From Fistularia commersonii (Eukaryota > Chordata > Actinopteri > Syngnathiformes > Fistulariidae), in contig JBBMNZ010000076.1 of NCBI GenBank assembly GCA_037954325.1, positions 195,001-259,000 on the forward strand: a stretch of 64,000 bases of DNA, read 5' to 3'. The notes under the pieces are model-generated. The model was not told the origin of the DNA. It was given only the letters and a program-made list of their open reading frames with translations, and did not search any database. A program made the translations under genes and the position numbers. Positions 12,903-22,729 of the stretch are shown here, in pieces (position 1 is the stretch's first letter; each line of letters opens with the position of its first letter).

Positions 12903-14444
12903 CAGAAATAATGTCGGGGACAGAAATTGTTATTAGCCTGCTGGCAGATGACACACCCTTAGTTTTGAAAAATGAACATCAAGTCCCAATAAGCGTTGAA
13001 AAAATTAAAACATTCTCCAAGGCTTCAGGATTGTCATTAAACTTAAAGAAATGCAAACTTCTTGCGCTGCATGACTCACCACTAAAGGAAATCAGCAATG
13101 TTCCTATCAAATCAGAAATAAAATACTTGAGCATTTTCCTATCTAAGGACCAAAAGTTAAATCAATCCAGGAACATTGAATCTAAACTGAATCAAAGTAA
13201 AGCAAAATTGAATATATGGCTCCAAAGAGATTTATCAATATTAGGCCGGATATATTTGACTAAAATGGAATATTTATCCAGATGTATATACCCAGTGTAT
13301 TCCAATGCTGCTCCAAATCAACTCATAAAATCTATTAACCAAATAAATTTCAACTTTATCTGGAGGAACAGACCACACCATCTAAAAAAATCACATATGG
13401 GGAAAGAAACAAGTGAGGGAGGGCTGAAAGTGATAGAGTTGGACTGCCTGAATGGGACATTGAAGGTGAACTGGTTGAAATCCTGGATCAAACATCATCA
13501 TTTTTTCTGGTATTGTACTCCAAACTACTTATTTAACAAAGTCGGTGGCCTAAGTCTTGTGCTTATCTCTGACTTGGATATCAACAAGATTCCTGTCCAA
13601 TTTTCAGAGTTCCATAAACAAATACTATTATACTGGAAAATGATATATGTACACAATTTCTCACCACACAGTCCAATAATTTGGAACAATAGATATGTAC
13701 TGCGTGGCAACAAACCTCTGTTTTACAAGGAATGCTTTGAGAAAGGTATATGGTCAATAATTGACTTGATGGATGACAATGGCAGTCGTCTAGACTATGA
13801 ACAGTTCTGTACTACACACAGATTTAAGCCTCCCATATTAGAGTTGATAAAGTTACGAAACGCACTGCCTCGACAATTTGTATTCCTGACCAAAAATATA
13901 ATGACGCACCAAACCGTACAACCACAGTTACCCCGACTATCACTCCAGGGAATCTCAATTCTGGACAGAAAGTGCAGCAACTCCTTTATTAGGACATGTT
14001 TCACAGGAAACTTGTTCCCTGGACGTCAAAACAAAAATAATATTTGAAATAAATTTGATAAGGAATCGACTGCCACGCTGCGAACTATGTGTCTGACTCT
14101 ACCCATACCCCCCAAGGCAAGAAGAGACCCACTTCTAAATTATGAATGACATCTACCCATCTAAGGAATTATTGCGGGTACGCTTTACTTTTGAAGATAA
14201 TATTTGTACATTTTGTGAAGACAACATTGAAACCACTGACCATATATTTTTTCTCATTCTCATTCCATCGTCACCAGTTTCCCTCTCAAAAGATGATATC
14301 ACATTTGGTTTACTTATAAGCAACATAACAGATGAACTCTGTGTCAATGTTCTTTTAGGCCTGGCCAAGTTCTTCATTCACAAAAACAGAATGCAAAAAT
14401 GCTCCCCAAATTTTAATTTCTTCATAAACGATTTTGAATTATAA
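12903..14444 (+). pseudogene. L1-like LINE ORF2, 5'-truncated C-terminal half
   Basis: Would encode the C-terminal half of an L1-type ORF2 reverse transcriptase. The reading starts just before RT motif C (LADD, 12,941-12,952) and continues through SLNLKKCKLL, an IKYLSIFLS segment, the basic thumb and the WLQRDLSILGRIYL region to 14,047. A frame change follows. 14,142-14,444 then carries the C-terminal CCHC-type motif CTFCEDNIETTDHIFF in another frame. Endonuclease and RT motifs A and B are absent. The 5' edge falls exactly at the end of a (GT)n tract. Unlike the later copies it has TAC (Tyr) rather than TAA where they carry a stop, so it is a separate, less damaged copy. Product inactive. Confidence 0.88.
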
Positions 14445-15033
14445 AAAAAAAACTTAAAACTTATGGAAAAATCCAAAAACTGAAAAATATACAGTTACCC
14501 ATGTCTGAGATTCCTTTTTTTTTGGAAAAAAAAAAAAACAACTTAATTACATGTTATATTCCCCTTGCAATTTTTTTTTCGTTTAAATTTTTTATTTGTC
14601 TATCTATTGATTTAATTATTTCCTTTTAATTTCTTTTTTTGTCTAGCACTGTAAATTTCTTACAAACCGTTAACACTATTAACTTCTGATTCCATACAGA
14701 ACAAATGTCCTTCTGTCCGTTGCTTCCTCATCCCTGGTTGTTTCATTGACATTCAGTTCTACCTTGCTATGTTTATTTGTACATTTGTATATTTGTGTGT
14801 ACTATTAATGTTCAATTAAAAACAGTTTGATGTCTGAGATTCCTTGTGAACGGCCAACTTAATTACATGTTATATTCCCCTTACAATTTTTTTTTTTAGT
14901 TTTTAATTTTATTTTTCTATCTATTTATTTAATTATTTCCTTTTAATTTTCTGTTTTTGTCTAGCATTAAAAATTCTCGCAAACCGTTAACACTATTAAC
15001 TTCTGATTACATACAGAACGAATGCCCTTATGT
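14445..15033 (+). mobile_element. L1 3' UTR, two partial copies in tandem
   Basis: The AT-rich 3' UTR runs to TTCAATTAAAAA at about 14,815. The same UTR then starts again (GTTTGATGTCTGAGATTCC) and is cut off at 15,033 beside a C-run. Both share CTTCTGATT, ACCGTTAACACTATTAAC and TTTGTCTAGCA with the copies at 16.4, 24.5, 43.5 and 60.1 kb. No gene. Confidence 0.75.
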
Positions 15034-15185
15034 CCCCCCCCCCCCCCCCCCCCGTCCCCCCGCTTTTTCCTTACGGTGGCAGACACTGAGATCAAAAGCA
15101 AATGTGTCATTGTAATGCAGTAACAGGGTGATAACAGCCGTGTTTGAAGTGTGTAGGGGCTTATAGGAGAGCAGAAGCACGTCAC
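15034..15185. other. C-run and fragment of the C block
   Basis: A run of about 20 C is followed by ~125 bp including GTAACAGGGTGATAACA and AGTGTGTAGGGGCTTATAGG. These resemble part of the C block found beside the copia LTRs (for example at 18,685-18,725). It then joins satellite sequence at GAGCAGAAGCACGTCA. No coding signal. Confidence 0.5.
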
Positions 15186-15534
15186 GCTATTCGCCTGAGT
15201 TCGGAGGATCGGGAGTACCAGGGCCCATAGCGGAGGAGCAGAGGAGTTGAGAAGCGGAGGAGCGGAGTTATGTTTCTCTTCTCAAAGGCGGGGAAGCTTG
15301 GGGGCAGCAGGACCCCTTAGACCGGCCAATGTGAGCCTTCTCCGGACATAGATCACCCGGACGTATGACTGGAGCTCCCGTACCTCTGGGCACACACATA
15401 TGTGAATGAGTGGATGAGCTAATGTTTGTTTTGTTGTGGATACGTTTCGGCCAATGCTATTAGCACAGCTATGATGAGTTCAGGTGTGTGTGTGTGTGTG
15501 TGTGTGTATGGGTGTGTGTCTGTGTGTGTGTGTG

Positions 15535-15601
<67 letters not shown>

Positions 15602-16236
15602 GTTTATGTGTGTGTGAGAGTTTGTTTTGGTGGGTGGGTGGGGATGGGGGGGGTTCCCGCGGACTGGGAGTACCAGGGCCTCGAACGGATGAGCTGAGGA
15701 GCGGAGGAGGGCAGATGCCCGGCCTTGATTCGCTTATGTCCAGCGGTTCGGGAGTTCCAGGGCCCAAAGCGGAGGAGCGGAGGACAGCAAAAGCCCTGTC
15801 CGCAATTCACCTGAGTCTGGCGGATCGGTAGTACCTGGTTCCGCAGCGGAGGAGCGGAGGAGCTGAGAAGCGGAGGAGCGGAGGAGATGTTTCTCTTCTC
15901 AGAGGCGGAGAGGGGGGGGGGAGCAGGACCCCTTACCCTTATCCCCCGGACGTTTGAGTGGAGCTCCCGGACCTCCGGGCACGCACATGCGAATGACTGG
16001 ATGACAGGGAGTGCCAGGGCCTGGAGCGGATGAGCAGAGGAGAGGCGGAGGGCAGAAGCCCGGCCCAGTTCGGGAGTTCCAGGGTCCAAAGCGGGGGAGC
16101 GAAGAAGCGGAGGAGAGCAGAAGAGCAGAAGACTGGCCCGGAATTCACCGAAGTCCCGCAGATCGGGAGTTCCAGGGCCCGAGCGGAAGAGCGGAGGAGC
16201 GGAGGAGCGGAGCAAAGCGGAAGCCCGTCTTAACAA
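15186..16236 (+). repeat. satellite block, diverged monomers
   Basis: Three to four monomers with a long GT tract (15,483-15,618). Extra GGCCTTGATTCGCTTATGTCC-type segments and heavily repeated GCGGAGGAGC follow. It is the counterpart of the satellite inside each macro unit (23,320-24,448) but longer and more diverged. Confidence 0.8.
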
Positions 16237-16758
16237 CAAGGAAATTACAGATGAAGCTATAATTTCCACAGAAATCTTTAAATTCTATAGCCACCTATAC
16301 ACTTCGACATTATCAAAAAGCGATTGTGACTCCTTTCCAACAAATATTCCTCAATATATCCCAAAAATAACAACAACAAACAACATATGTTTGTTTTGTA
16401 TATGTTTATATATAAACAACAAAAAATATACAGTTTGATGTCTGAGATTCCTTGTGAATCGCCAACTTAATTATATGTTGTATTCCCCTTGCAATCTTTT
16501 TTCGTTTTAATTTTTTATTTGTCTATCTATTGATTTAATTATTTCCTTTTAATTTCTTTTTTTGTCTAGCACTGTAAATTTCTCACAAACCGTTAACACT
16601 ATTAACTTCTGATTCCATACAGAACAAATGTCCTTCTGTCCGTTGCTTCCTCATCCCTGGTTGTTTCATTGACATTCAGTTCTACCTTGCCATGTTTATT
16701 TGTACATTTGTATATTTGTGTGTACTATTTATGTTCAATTAAAAAAAAAAAAAAAAAA
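16237..16758 (+). pseudogene. L1 remnant: short ORF2 piece joined to 3' UTR and A18 tail
   Basis: About 120 bp (16,237-16,360) reads in one frame as the linker before the L1 RT domain (EIFKFYSHLYTSTLS, PTNIPQYIPK). It passes directly into CCAAAAATAACAAC and the L1 3' UTR, ending in a run of 18 A. Nearly all of ORF2 is deleted. The deletion point CCCAAAAATAA is where the macro-unit copies begin, so this piece preserves slightly more of the ancestral junction. Confidence 0.75.
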
Positions 16759-17106
16759 GAATGAGAGGCTGAGAAAATCTCCATGTCTCTCTCTCTCCCC
16801 CCCTTAATGCCCCCCCCCCTCTTCCTCACGGCGGCCGACGCAATGTGATTCTCGCCGTTGTTGTGGAAGTAGGGTAAAGGATTCCCCGCGTCGGTGCGAG
16901 CGATGCGTTTCAAGGCGTATTGCATGTGTGTATGGAGGGGGGGGGTCTACAGGATACCGCAGGCCGGCAATGGTGCACCTTCTGCGGACATCGATCACCG
17001 AAACGTCGGCGTGGAGCTCCCGGAGCAGCCGGCGTGTACATGTGAATGAATGGAGGAGCTAATGTGTGTGTGGTGGTGGTGGTGTGTGTGGGGGGGGCGT
17101 TTCGGC
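16759..17106 (+). repeat. type B satellite unit, fused to copia
   Basis: GAATGAGAGGCTGAG, C-runs, GTGCGAGCGATGCG and the B-type core, then (GGT)n and GGCGTTTCGGC. In the macro units this point continues to GCTAATGCTATCAGC, the GT tract and L1. Here it jumps to copia sequence (TTGACGGGAAAGAAACC), which marks a ~5.9-kb deletion relative to 25,208-31,101. Confidence 0.75.
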
Positions 17107-17353
17107 TTGACGGGAAAGAAACCAAATGTGTCACAAATGCAAAAGTTTGGTGCTGTGTGCTATGCATACAAGCACAACAAAAAGAAACTTGACTCAAGAG
17201 GTGAGAAGGGAGTTTTCATTGGATATGCCAAAAATAGTCCAGCTTATTTTGTATATTATCCAAATAGTGAAAGAGTACTAAAACAGACTGCTAAAATTTG
17301 TGTCGAACCCATCTCCAGAGCAACAAACCCAGACAGAGATGAGCTCAGACCAG
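17107..17353 (+). pseudogene. pol: copia family 1: end of integrase region
   Basis: Reads LTGKKPNVSQMQKFGAVCYA, then the GEKGVFIGYAKNS motif typical of the stretch after the copia integrase core, ending NPDRDELRPG. The catalytic core is not present in this copy. One codon is missing relative to 31,099-31,352 (LKQTAK against LKTQTAK), and VEP replaces DKP. Confidence 0.85.
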
Positions 17354-17366
17354 GATGATGATGATA

Positions 17367-17429
<63 letters not shown>

Positions 17430-17434
17430 ATGAT
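17354..17434 (+). repeat. (GAT)n microsatellite inside copia
   Basis: About 26 GAT repeats with AAT and TAT interruptions, in the hinge between copia integrase and reverse transcriptase. It would encode poly-Asp and grew out of an acidic ...DELRPG context. In this copy RT sequence (ACATTTAAAGAGGCAAGG) follows immediately, without the C block and CTT tract seen elsewhere. Confidence 0.9.
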
Positions 17435-17437
17435 CAG

Positions 17438-18379
17438 TTAGACATTTAAAGAGGCAAGGAGTTCCCTCAATGCTGACAAGTGGATGAAATCTATGGACGA
17501 AGAGATGGAGTCATTGAGAGAGAAGAACACTTTTACCCTAACACAGCTACCCCAAGGCAAGTGTGCAGTGGGGGTGGGGGTGGGGGGTGGGGGGGCGAAA
17601 GCGCTAAAAAGAAATGAAGATGGCACAAACAAATATAAAGCTCGGTATGTTGCTAAGGGCTACAGTCAAAAGTATGGCACGGATTTCGAGGAAACATTTT
17701 CTCCAACAGCAAATATGACAAGTGTGAGGGTGTTTATGCAGAAATCAGTTCCGGAAAATTTGTTCTTACACCAAATGGATGTAAAGACAGCCTATCTTCA
17801 TGCACCCATAGATTGTGAGCTCTGTGTAGAACAACCAGAAGGGTATGAAGTGACAAATACAAAACAGAAGCTGGTGTGTAAACTTGAAAAGTCACTATAC
17901 GTCCCTGAACAGGTCGGTCGTCATTGGGATCTGATGCTCCATTCTTACTTGATTGACAATGACTTTATTCAGAATGAAGCAGATCATTGTGTCTATGTCA
18001 AAGAAAACCAAAATGACAAAGTCATCATCATAATATGGGTAGATGATTTAATCATAGCTGCGAGTGATGAGGAAGTAATGAAAGAGGTGAAAATCATGCT
18101 TACAGCTAGATTTAAAATGAAGGACTTGGGCAAAGTGATCAAAATCAATACCCAGAAAATATGTCAGTCAGAAGAGTGTGTTAAGATGTCACAAAGAAAA
18201 TATGTGGAAAGGTAGCCCTACAGTATTTTCCAACACAAGAGATGCCGGCACATGTTATGACAAAGCCTGCATCACAGTTTAAGTTGTTGAATTTTTCAAA
18301 GTTGTTGTTTGGGTCATGAGTATTTTATTTTGATGTAAATGGGCAAAGATACCAATAATATGAGAGCAAGTGGGGGCGT
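17438..18379 (+). pseudogene. pol: copia family 1 reverse transcriptase, copy a
   Basis: RVT_2-type RT. In order: ADKWMKSMDEEMESL, a G-tract replacing the expected GKWVY, ALKRNEDG, ARYVAKGYSQKYGTDFEETF, motif A in HQMDVKTAYLHAPI, and motif C in IIIIWVDDLIIAAS, then MKDLG. It stays open through the G-tract (ORF 17,484-18,215) and stops at TAG after YVER. RNase H is deleted down to its last residues (MTKPASQFKLLNFSKLLFGS, 18,256-18,315). The polypurine tract GAGAGCAAGTGGGGG follows just before the LTR. It is among the least damaged RT copies here but cannot work without protease, integrase and RNase H. Confidence 0.88.
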
Positions 18380-18941
18380 TGTTAACTGAGAAATATGCTC
18401 TCAATTATTTTCCGTTTTATTTCCAAGGGCCAGTCTCAACTTCCCAGTCAACAGGATCCCGCAGACCGGCCAAGGTGCACCTTCTTCTGACACGGATCCC
18501 TGTGACGTCGGCGTGAAGCTCCGGGAGCACCAGACATGCACATATGAATAAGCGGAGGAGTCGATTCCATAAGTCCTCCACTCACGGCCTCGGTGTCACT
18601 GAATCGAGCAATCTGGTTTTTTAATGTTTAAAAATCGGCTTAACATTGAGGTCGAAAAAACAGCGGTATCGTTAAAATACAGTAACAGGGTGATAACATC
18701 CATGTAAGAAGTGGAGGGGGATTTATTGCACTCACGGCCCCACTCGTTTATTCCTCTCATACACAGCTGCCAGATCACCTGGTGGGGCTTCAAGCGCTGT
18801 GCACAGTCGGATGCCGCCATCTAGCGGCCATAAAATGTAAGGAAGCGGAGGGAGAAAGCCATCCGGTGTTCCCCGAGTAGCGGCGACGAACGAGTTTAGA
18901 GCCGTGGAGAAGGTTTGCTTCCCCCCCACCCTCTCTTTCTA

Positions 18942-18942
<1 letters not shown>
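18380..18942 (+). repeat. truncated copia-1 3' LTR plus C block
   Basis: The LTR starts TGTTAACTGAGAAATATG right after the polypurine tract. After about 68 bp (…CAGTCTCAACTTCC) it is replaced by a ~490-bp C block. The block begins with a version of the satellite core (CCGCAGACCGGCCAAGG, GACGTCGGCGTGAAGC). It continues through GTAACAGGGTGATAACA and GCCATCTAGCGGCCATAAAA to GGTTTGCTTCCCCCCC. The intact 5' LTR at 26,466 shows what the LTR should look like. The origin of the rest of the C block is unknown. Confidence 0.75.
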
Positions 18943-18972
<30 letters not shown>

Positions 18973-19008
18973 CTTCTTCTTCTTCTTCTTCTTCTTCTTC
19001 TTCTTCTT
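18943..19008. repeat. (CTT)n, the tail of the inverted RTE element
   Basis: About 21 CTT units. On the minus strand this is (AAG)n directly after the 3' end of the RTE LINE, so it reads as that element's 3' microsatellite tail. In other copies it grows to ~160 bp. Confidence 0.85.
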
Positions 19009-19440
19009 TTGTCTTTTCCCGTCAGGTGTGGCCACAGCGAGTCAACTTTCTCCATCTAACCCTATTCTCCGTATCCTCCTCTCTCACACCAACTACCTTC
19101 ATATCCTCTCTCACCACGTCCATAAATCCTCTCTTTGGTCTTCCTCGAGACCTCTTGCCTTGCAGCTCCAATTCCAGCATCCGTCTACCAATATATTCTC
19201 TATCCCTCCTCTGTACATGACCGAACCATCTCAGTCTGGCTTCTCTGACCTTCTCTCCAAAACATCGAACATGTGCTGTTCGTCTGATAGACTCATTCCT
19301 GATCCTATCCATCCTGGTCACTCCCAAAGAGAACCTCAACATCCTCATATCTGCAACCTCTAGTTCTGCCTGCTGTCTTTCGGTCATTGTAACAGTTTCT
19401 AGTGCATATATCATCGCTGGGCTCACCACTGTCTTGTACA
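19009..19440 (-). pseudogene. RTE LINE 3' end (ORF C-terminus), inverted copy
   Basis: Minus-strand frame: KVYKTVVSPAMIYALETV, RMLRFSLGVTRMDRIRNESI, EARLRWFGHVQRRDREYIGR, GRPKRGFMDVVRED, ending RKLTRCGHT and a stop just before the (AAG)n tail. These are the conserved C-terminal segments of RTE-clade LINE proteins (the KTVVRPA, LRWFGHV and GRP..W regions). The frame is open here, unlike most other copies. RT and endonuclease domains are absent. Confidence 0.85.
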
Positions 19441-20581
19441 CCTTTGTACACCTTGGAAATGGGCAACCCCATATCTGACCGTGTGACACAGCCAAGCAGT
19501 GCAGACAATGTGAGATGATCAACTAGAACCAAAAAGAAGCCCAGTTACTTTAATGGTTATGTGACGAGTGCTATTGACGATGACCAAGTGTTCACTAACA
19601 TTGACTACTGTTATAGACTGGCGTGTGGTGTCCCACAGACATTTAAAGAGGCAAGAAGTTCCCTCAATGCTGACAAGTGGATGAAATCTATGGACGAAGA
19701 GATGGAGTCATTGAGAGAGAACAACACTTTTACCCTAACACAGCTACCCCAAGGCAAGTGTGCAGTGGCGGGGGGGGGGGGGGGGGGGGGCGTATGCGCT
19801 AAAAAGAAATGAAGATGGCACAAACAAATAAAAAGCTTGTTATGTTGCTAAGGGCTACAGTCAAAAGTATGGCACGGATTTTGAGGAAACATTTTCTCCA
19901 ACAGCAAATATGACAAGTGTGAGGGTGTTAATGCAGAAATCAGTTCAGGAATATTTGTTACTACACCAAATGGATGTAAAGACAGCCTATCTTCATGCAC
20001 CCATAGATTGTGAGCTCTGTGTAGAACAACCAGAAGGGTATGAAGTAACAAATACAAAACAGAAGCTGGTGCGTAAACTTGAAAAGTCACTATACGGCCT
20101 TAAACAGGCAGTTCGTAATTGGAATCTGACGATCCATTCTTATTTGATTGACAATGACTTTATTCAGAATGAAGCAGATCATTGTGTCTATGTCAAAGAA
20201 AACCAAAATGACAAAGTCATCATCATAATATGGGTAGATGATATAATCATAGCTGCAAGTAATGAGGAAGTAATGAAAGAGGTGAAAATCATGCTTACAG
20301 CTAGATTTAAAATGAAGGACTTGGGCAAACTGATCAAAATCAACACCCAGAAAATATGTCAGTCAGAAGAGTGTGTTAAGATGTCACAAAGAAAATATGT
20401 GGAAAGGTAGCCCTACAGTATTGTCCAACACAAGAGATGCCGGTAGATGTTATGACAAAGCCTGCATCGCAGTTTAAGTTGTTGAATTTTTCAAAGTTTT
20501 TGTTTGTCGTTTGGGTCATGAGTATTTTATTTTGATGTAAATGGGCAAAGATACCAATAATATGAGAGCAAGTGGGGGCGT
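19441..20581 (+). pseudogene. pol: copia family 1 linker and reverse transcriptase, copy b
   Basis: Begins MGNPISDRVTQPSSADNV-like, includes TRTKKKPSYFNGYV and the full RT series. Lesions: TGA at 19,516-19,518 (Arg codon), G-run of ~21 at 19,770-19,790 shifting frame, and TAA at 19,829-19,831 (Tyr codon of NKYKA). From 19,910 the frame is open through WVDDIIIAAS to YVER-stop (20,410). It shares the RNase H deletion and polypurine tract with copy a. Substitutions such as AVRNWNLTIHS are private to this copy. Confidence 0.87.
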
Positions 20582-21121
20582 TGTTAACTGAGAAATATGC
20601 TCTCAATTATTTTCCGTTTTATTTCCAAGGGCCAGTCTCAACTTCCCAGTCGACAGGACCCCGCAGACCGGCCAAGGTGCACCTTCTTCGGACACGGATC
20701 CCCGTGACGTCGGCGTGAAGCTCCGGGAGCACCAGACATGCACTTATGAATAAGCGGAGGAGTCAACTCCATAAGTCCTCCACTCAGGGCCTCGGTGTCA
20801 CTGAATCGAGCAATTTGGTTTTTAATGTTTAAAAATCGGCTTAACATTGAGGTGGAAAACACAGCGGTATCGTTAAAATACAGTAACAGGGTGATAACAT
20901 CCATGTAAGAAGTGGAGGGGGATTTATTGCACTCACGGCCCCACTCGTTTATTCCTCTCATACACAGCGGCCATATCGCCTGGTGGAGCTCCAAGCGCTG
21001 TGCACAGTCGGATGCCGCCATCTAGCGGACATAAAATGTAAGGAAGCGGAGGGAGAAAGCCATCCGGTGTTCCACAAGTAGCGGCGACGAACGAGTTTAG
21101 AGCCGTGGAGAAGGTTTGCTT
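20582..21121 (+). repeat. truncated copia-1 LTR plus C block, RTE-proximal form
   Basis: Same organisation as the block at 18,380, but it ends GGAGAAGGTTTGCTT and passes into TGGGTAGATGATTT (family-2 copia) instead of C-runs and CTT. It carries GCGGACATAAAATG instead of GCGGCCATAAAATG, a variant also found at the equivalent place before 40,079 and 56,736. Confidence 0.75.
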
Positions 21122-22729
21122 TGGGTAGATGATTTAATTATTGCAGCAGAGTGTTGCATGGTTTTCAGGGAGGAGTTGAGAAAGGGTCTGGGTTGTCAGG
21201 GAGAGCTTCCAGATGATTGGACAACAACAGCTAGTGTTATCAGGGAGACAGGTAGAAGAGTACTTGGTGTGTCATCTGGTAGGAAAGTAGATAAGGAGAC
21301 TTGGTGGTGGAATGAGGAAGTGCAGGAGTGTATACAGAGAAAATGGTTCGCGAAGAAGAAGTGGGATACTGAGAGGACTGAAGAGAACAGACAGGAGTTC
21401 AGGGAGATGCGGCGAAAGGTAAAGATAGAGGTAGCAAAGGCAAAACAAAGGGCTTATGATGACTTGTATGCTCGGTTGGATAGTAAGGAGGCTGAAAATG
21501 ATCTATACAGGTTGGCGAAACAGAGAGATAAAGATGGAAAGGATGTACAGCAGGTCCGGGTGATAAAGGACAGAGAGAGAAATGTATTGACGGATGCTAG
21601 AAGAGTGACAGGAAGATGGAAAGAGTACTTTGAAGAGCTGATGAATGTGGAAAATGAAAGAGAGGCAAGGGTAGAAGAGGTGATTATTGTAGACCACAAA
21701 GTAGCAAAAATGAGTAAAAGTGAAGTGAGGAAGGCATTGAAGAGGATGAAGAGTGGAAAAGCAGTTGGTCCTGATGATATACCTGTGGAGGTGTGGAAGT
21801 GTCTAGGAGAGGCAGCGGTAGATTTTCTGACTAGATTATTCAACAGGATCTTAGAGAGTGAGGAGATGCCTGAAGAATGGAGACAAAGTGTGATGGTGCC
21901 TATTTTTAAGAATAAAGGGGATGTGCAGAATTGTGGCAACTACAGAGGGATAAAGTTGATGAGCCATACAATGAAGTTATGGGAAAGAGTAGTGGAAACT
22001 AGACTGAGAGCAGAAGTCAGCATTTGTGAACAGCAGTATGGCTTCATGCCTAGGAAGAGTACTACAGATGCAGTATTTGCGTTGAGAATGCCAATAGAAA
22101 AGTACAGAGAAGGCCAGAGGGAGCTGCATTGCGTTTTCGTAGACCTAGAAAAAGCATATGACAGGTTGCCAAGAGAGGAGCTCTGGTATTGTATGAGGAA
22201 GTCTGGAGTGGCAGAGAAGTATGTTAGACTGGTGCAGGACATGTATGCCAGCTGTGAGACACTGGTACGGTGTGCTGTAGGGGTAACCGAGAAGTTCAAG
22301 GTGGAGGTGGGACTCCATCAGGGATCAGCTCTGAGCCCCTTCTTGTTCGCAATGGTGATGGATAGGCTGACAGATGAGGTTAGACAGGAATCCCCATGGA
22401 CCATGATGTTTGCGGATGACATTGTGATCTGTAGTGAGAGCAGACAACAGGTAGAGGAAAATCTAGAGAGGTGGAGGTATGCTCTGGAAAGGAGAGGAAT
22501 GAAAGTTAGTCGCAGCAAGACAGAATATATGTGTGAGAACAAGAGGAACTCGGGTGGAGCGGTGAGGCTACAGGGAGTGGAGATCAAGAAGCTGGAGGAT
22601 TTCAGGTACTTAGGGTCAACAGTCCAGAGCAACGGAGAGTGCGTAAAAGAGGTGAAGAGACGGGTATGGACAACAAAATGTACAGTTGCACAACAATCTA
22701 CGGAGACAATCAGGGGGCCATCGCACTGA
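21116..22729 (+). CDS. chimeric copia/RTE open reading frame (537 codons)
   Basis: Residues 3-11 (WVDDLIIAA) are copia RT motif C. From about residue 12 the frame continues without a stop into an RTE-type LINE: a basic linker, VGPDDIP (217-223), NYRGI (275-279), QYGF (307-310), motif A VDLEKAYD (342-349), HQGSALSP (401-408), FADD (432-435) and DFRYLGSTVQS. RTE homology ends near KEVKRRV (~517), and the last 20 codons are out-of-frame copia RNase H DNA. The apurinic-type endonuclease and RTE C-terminus are missing, so autonomous movement is unlikely. The frame opens at TTG; the first ATG is codon 16. All RT core motifs appear intact. Expression is not shown by the sequence. Confidence 0.8.
   Translation: MLWVDDLIIAAECCMVFREELRKGLGCQGELPDDWTTTASVIRETGRRVLGVSSGRKVDKETWWWNEEVQECIQRKWFAKKKWDTERTEENRQEFREMRRKVKIEVAKAKQRAYDDLYARLDSKEAENDLYRLAKQRDKDGKDVQQVRVIKDRERNVLTDARRVTGRWKEYFEELMNVENEREARVEEVIIVDHKVAKMSKSEVRKALKRMKSGKAVGPDDIPVEVWKCLGEAAVDFLTRLFNRILESEEMPEEWRQSVMVPIFKNKGDVQNCGNYRGIKLMSHTMKLWERVVETRLRAEVSICEQQYGFMPRKSTTDAVFALRMPIEKYREGQRELHCVFVDLEKAYDRLPREELWYCMRKSGVAEKYVRLVQDMYASCETLVRCAVGVTEKFKVEVGLHQGSALSPFLFAMVMDRLTDEVRQESPWTMMFADDIVICSESRQQVEENLERWRYALERRGMKVSRSKTEYMCENKRNSGGAVRLQGVEIKKLEDFRYLGSTVQSNGECVKEVKRRVWTTKCTVAQQSTETIRGPSH

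Noticed and set aside
19028..19363. Plus-strand Ser/His/Leu-rich frame of 111 codons, repeated in every module
   Set aside because: It is the complement of the RTE C-terminal coding sequence, whose minus-strand reading shows conserved RTE motifs.
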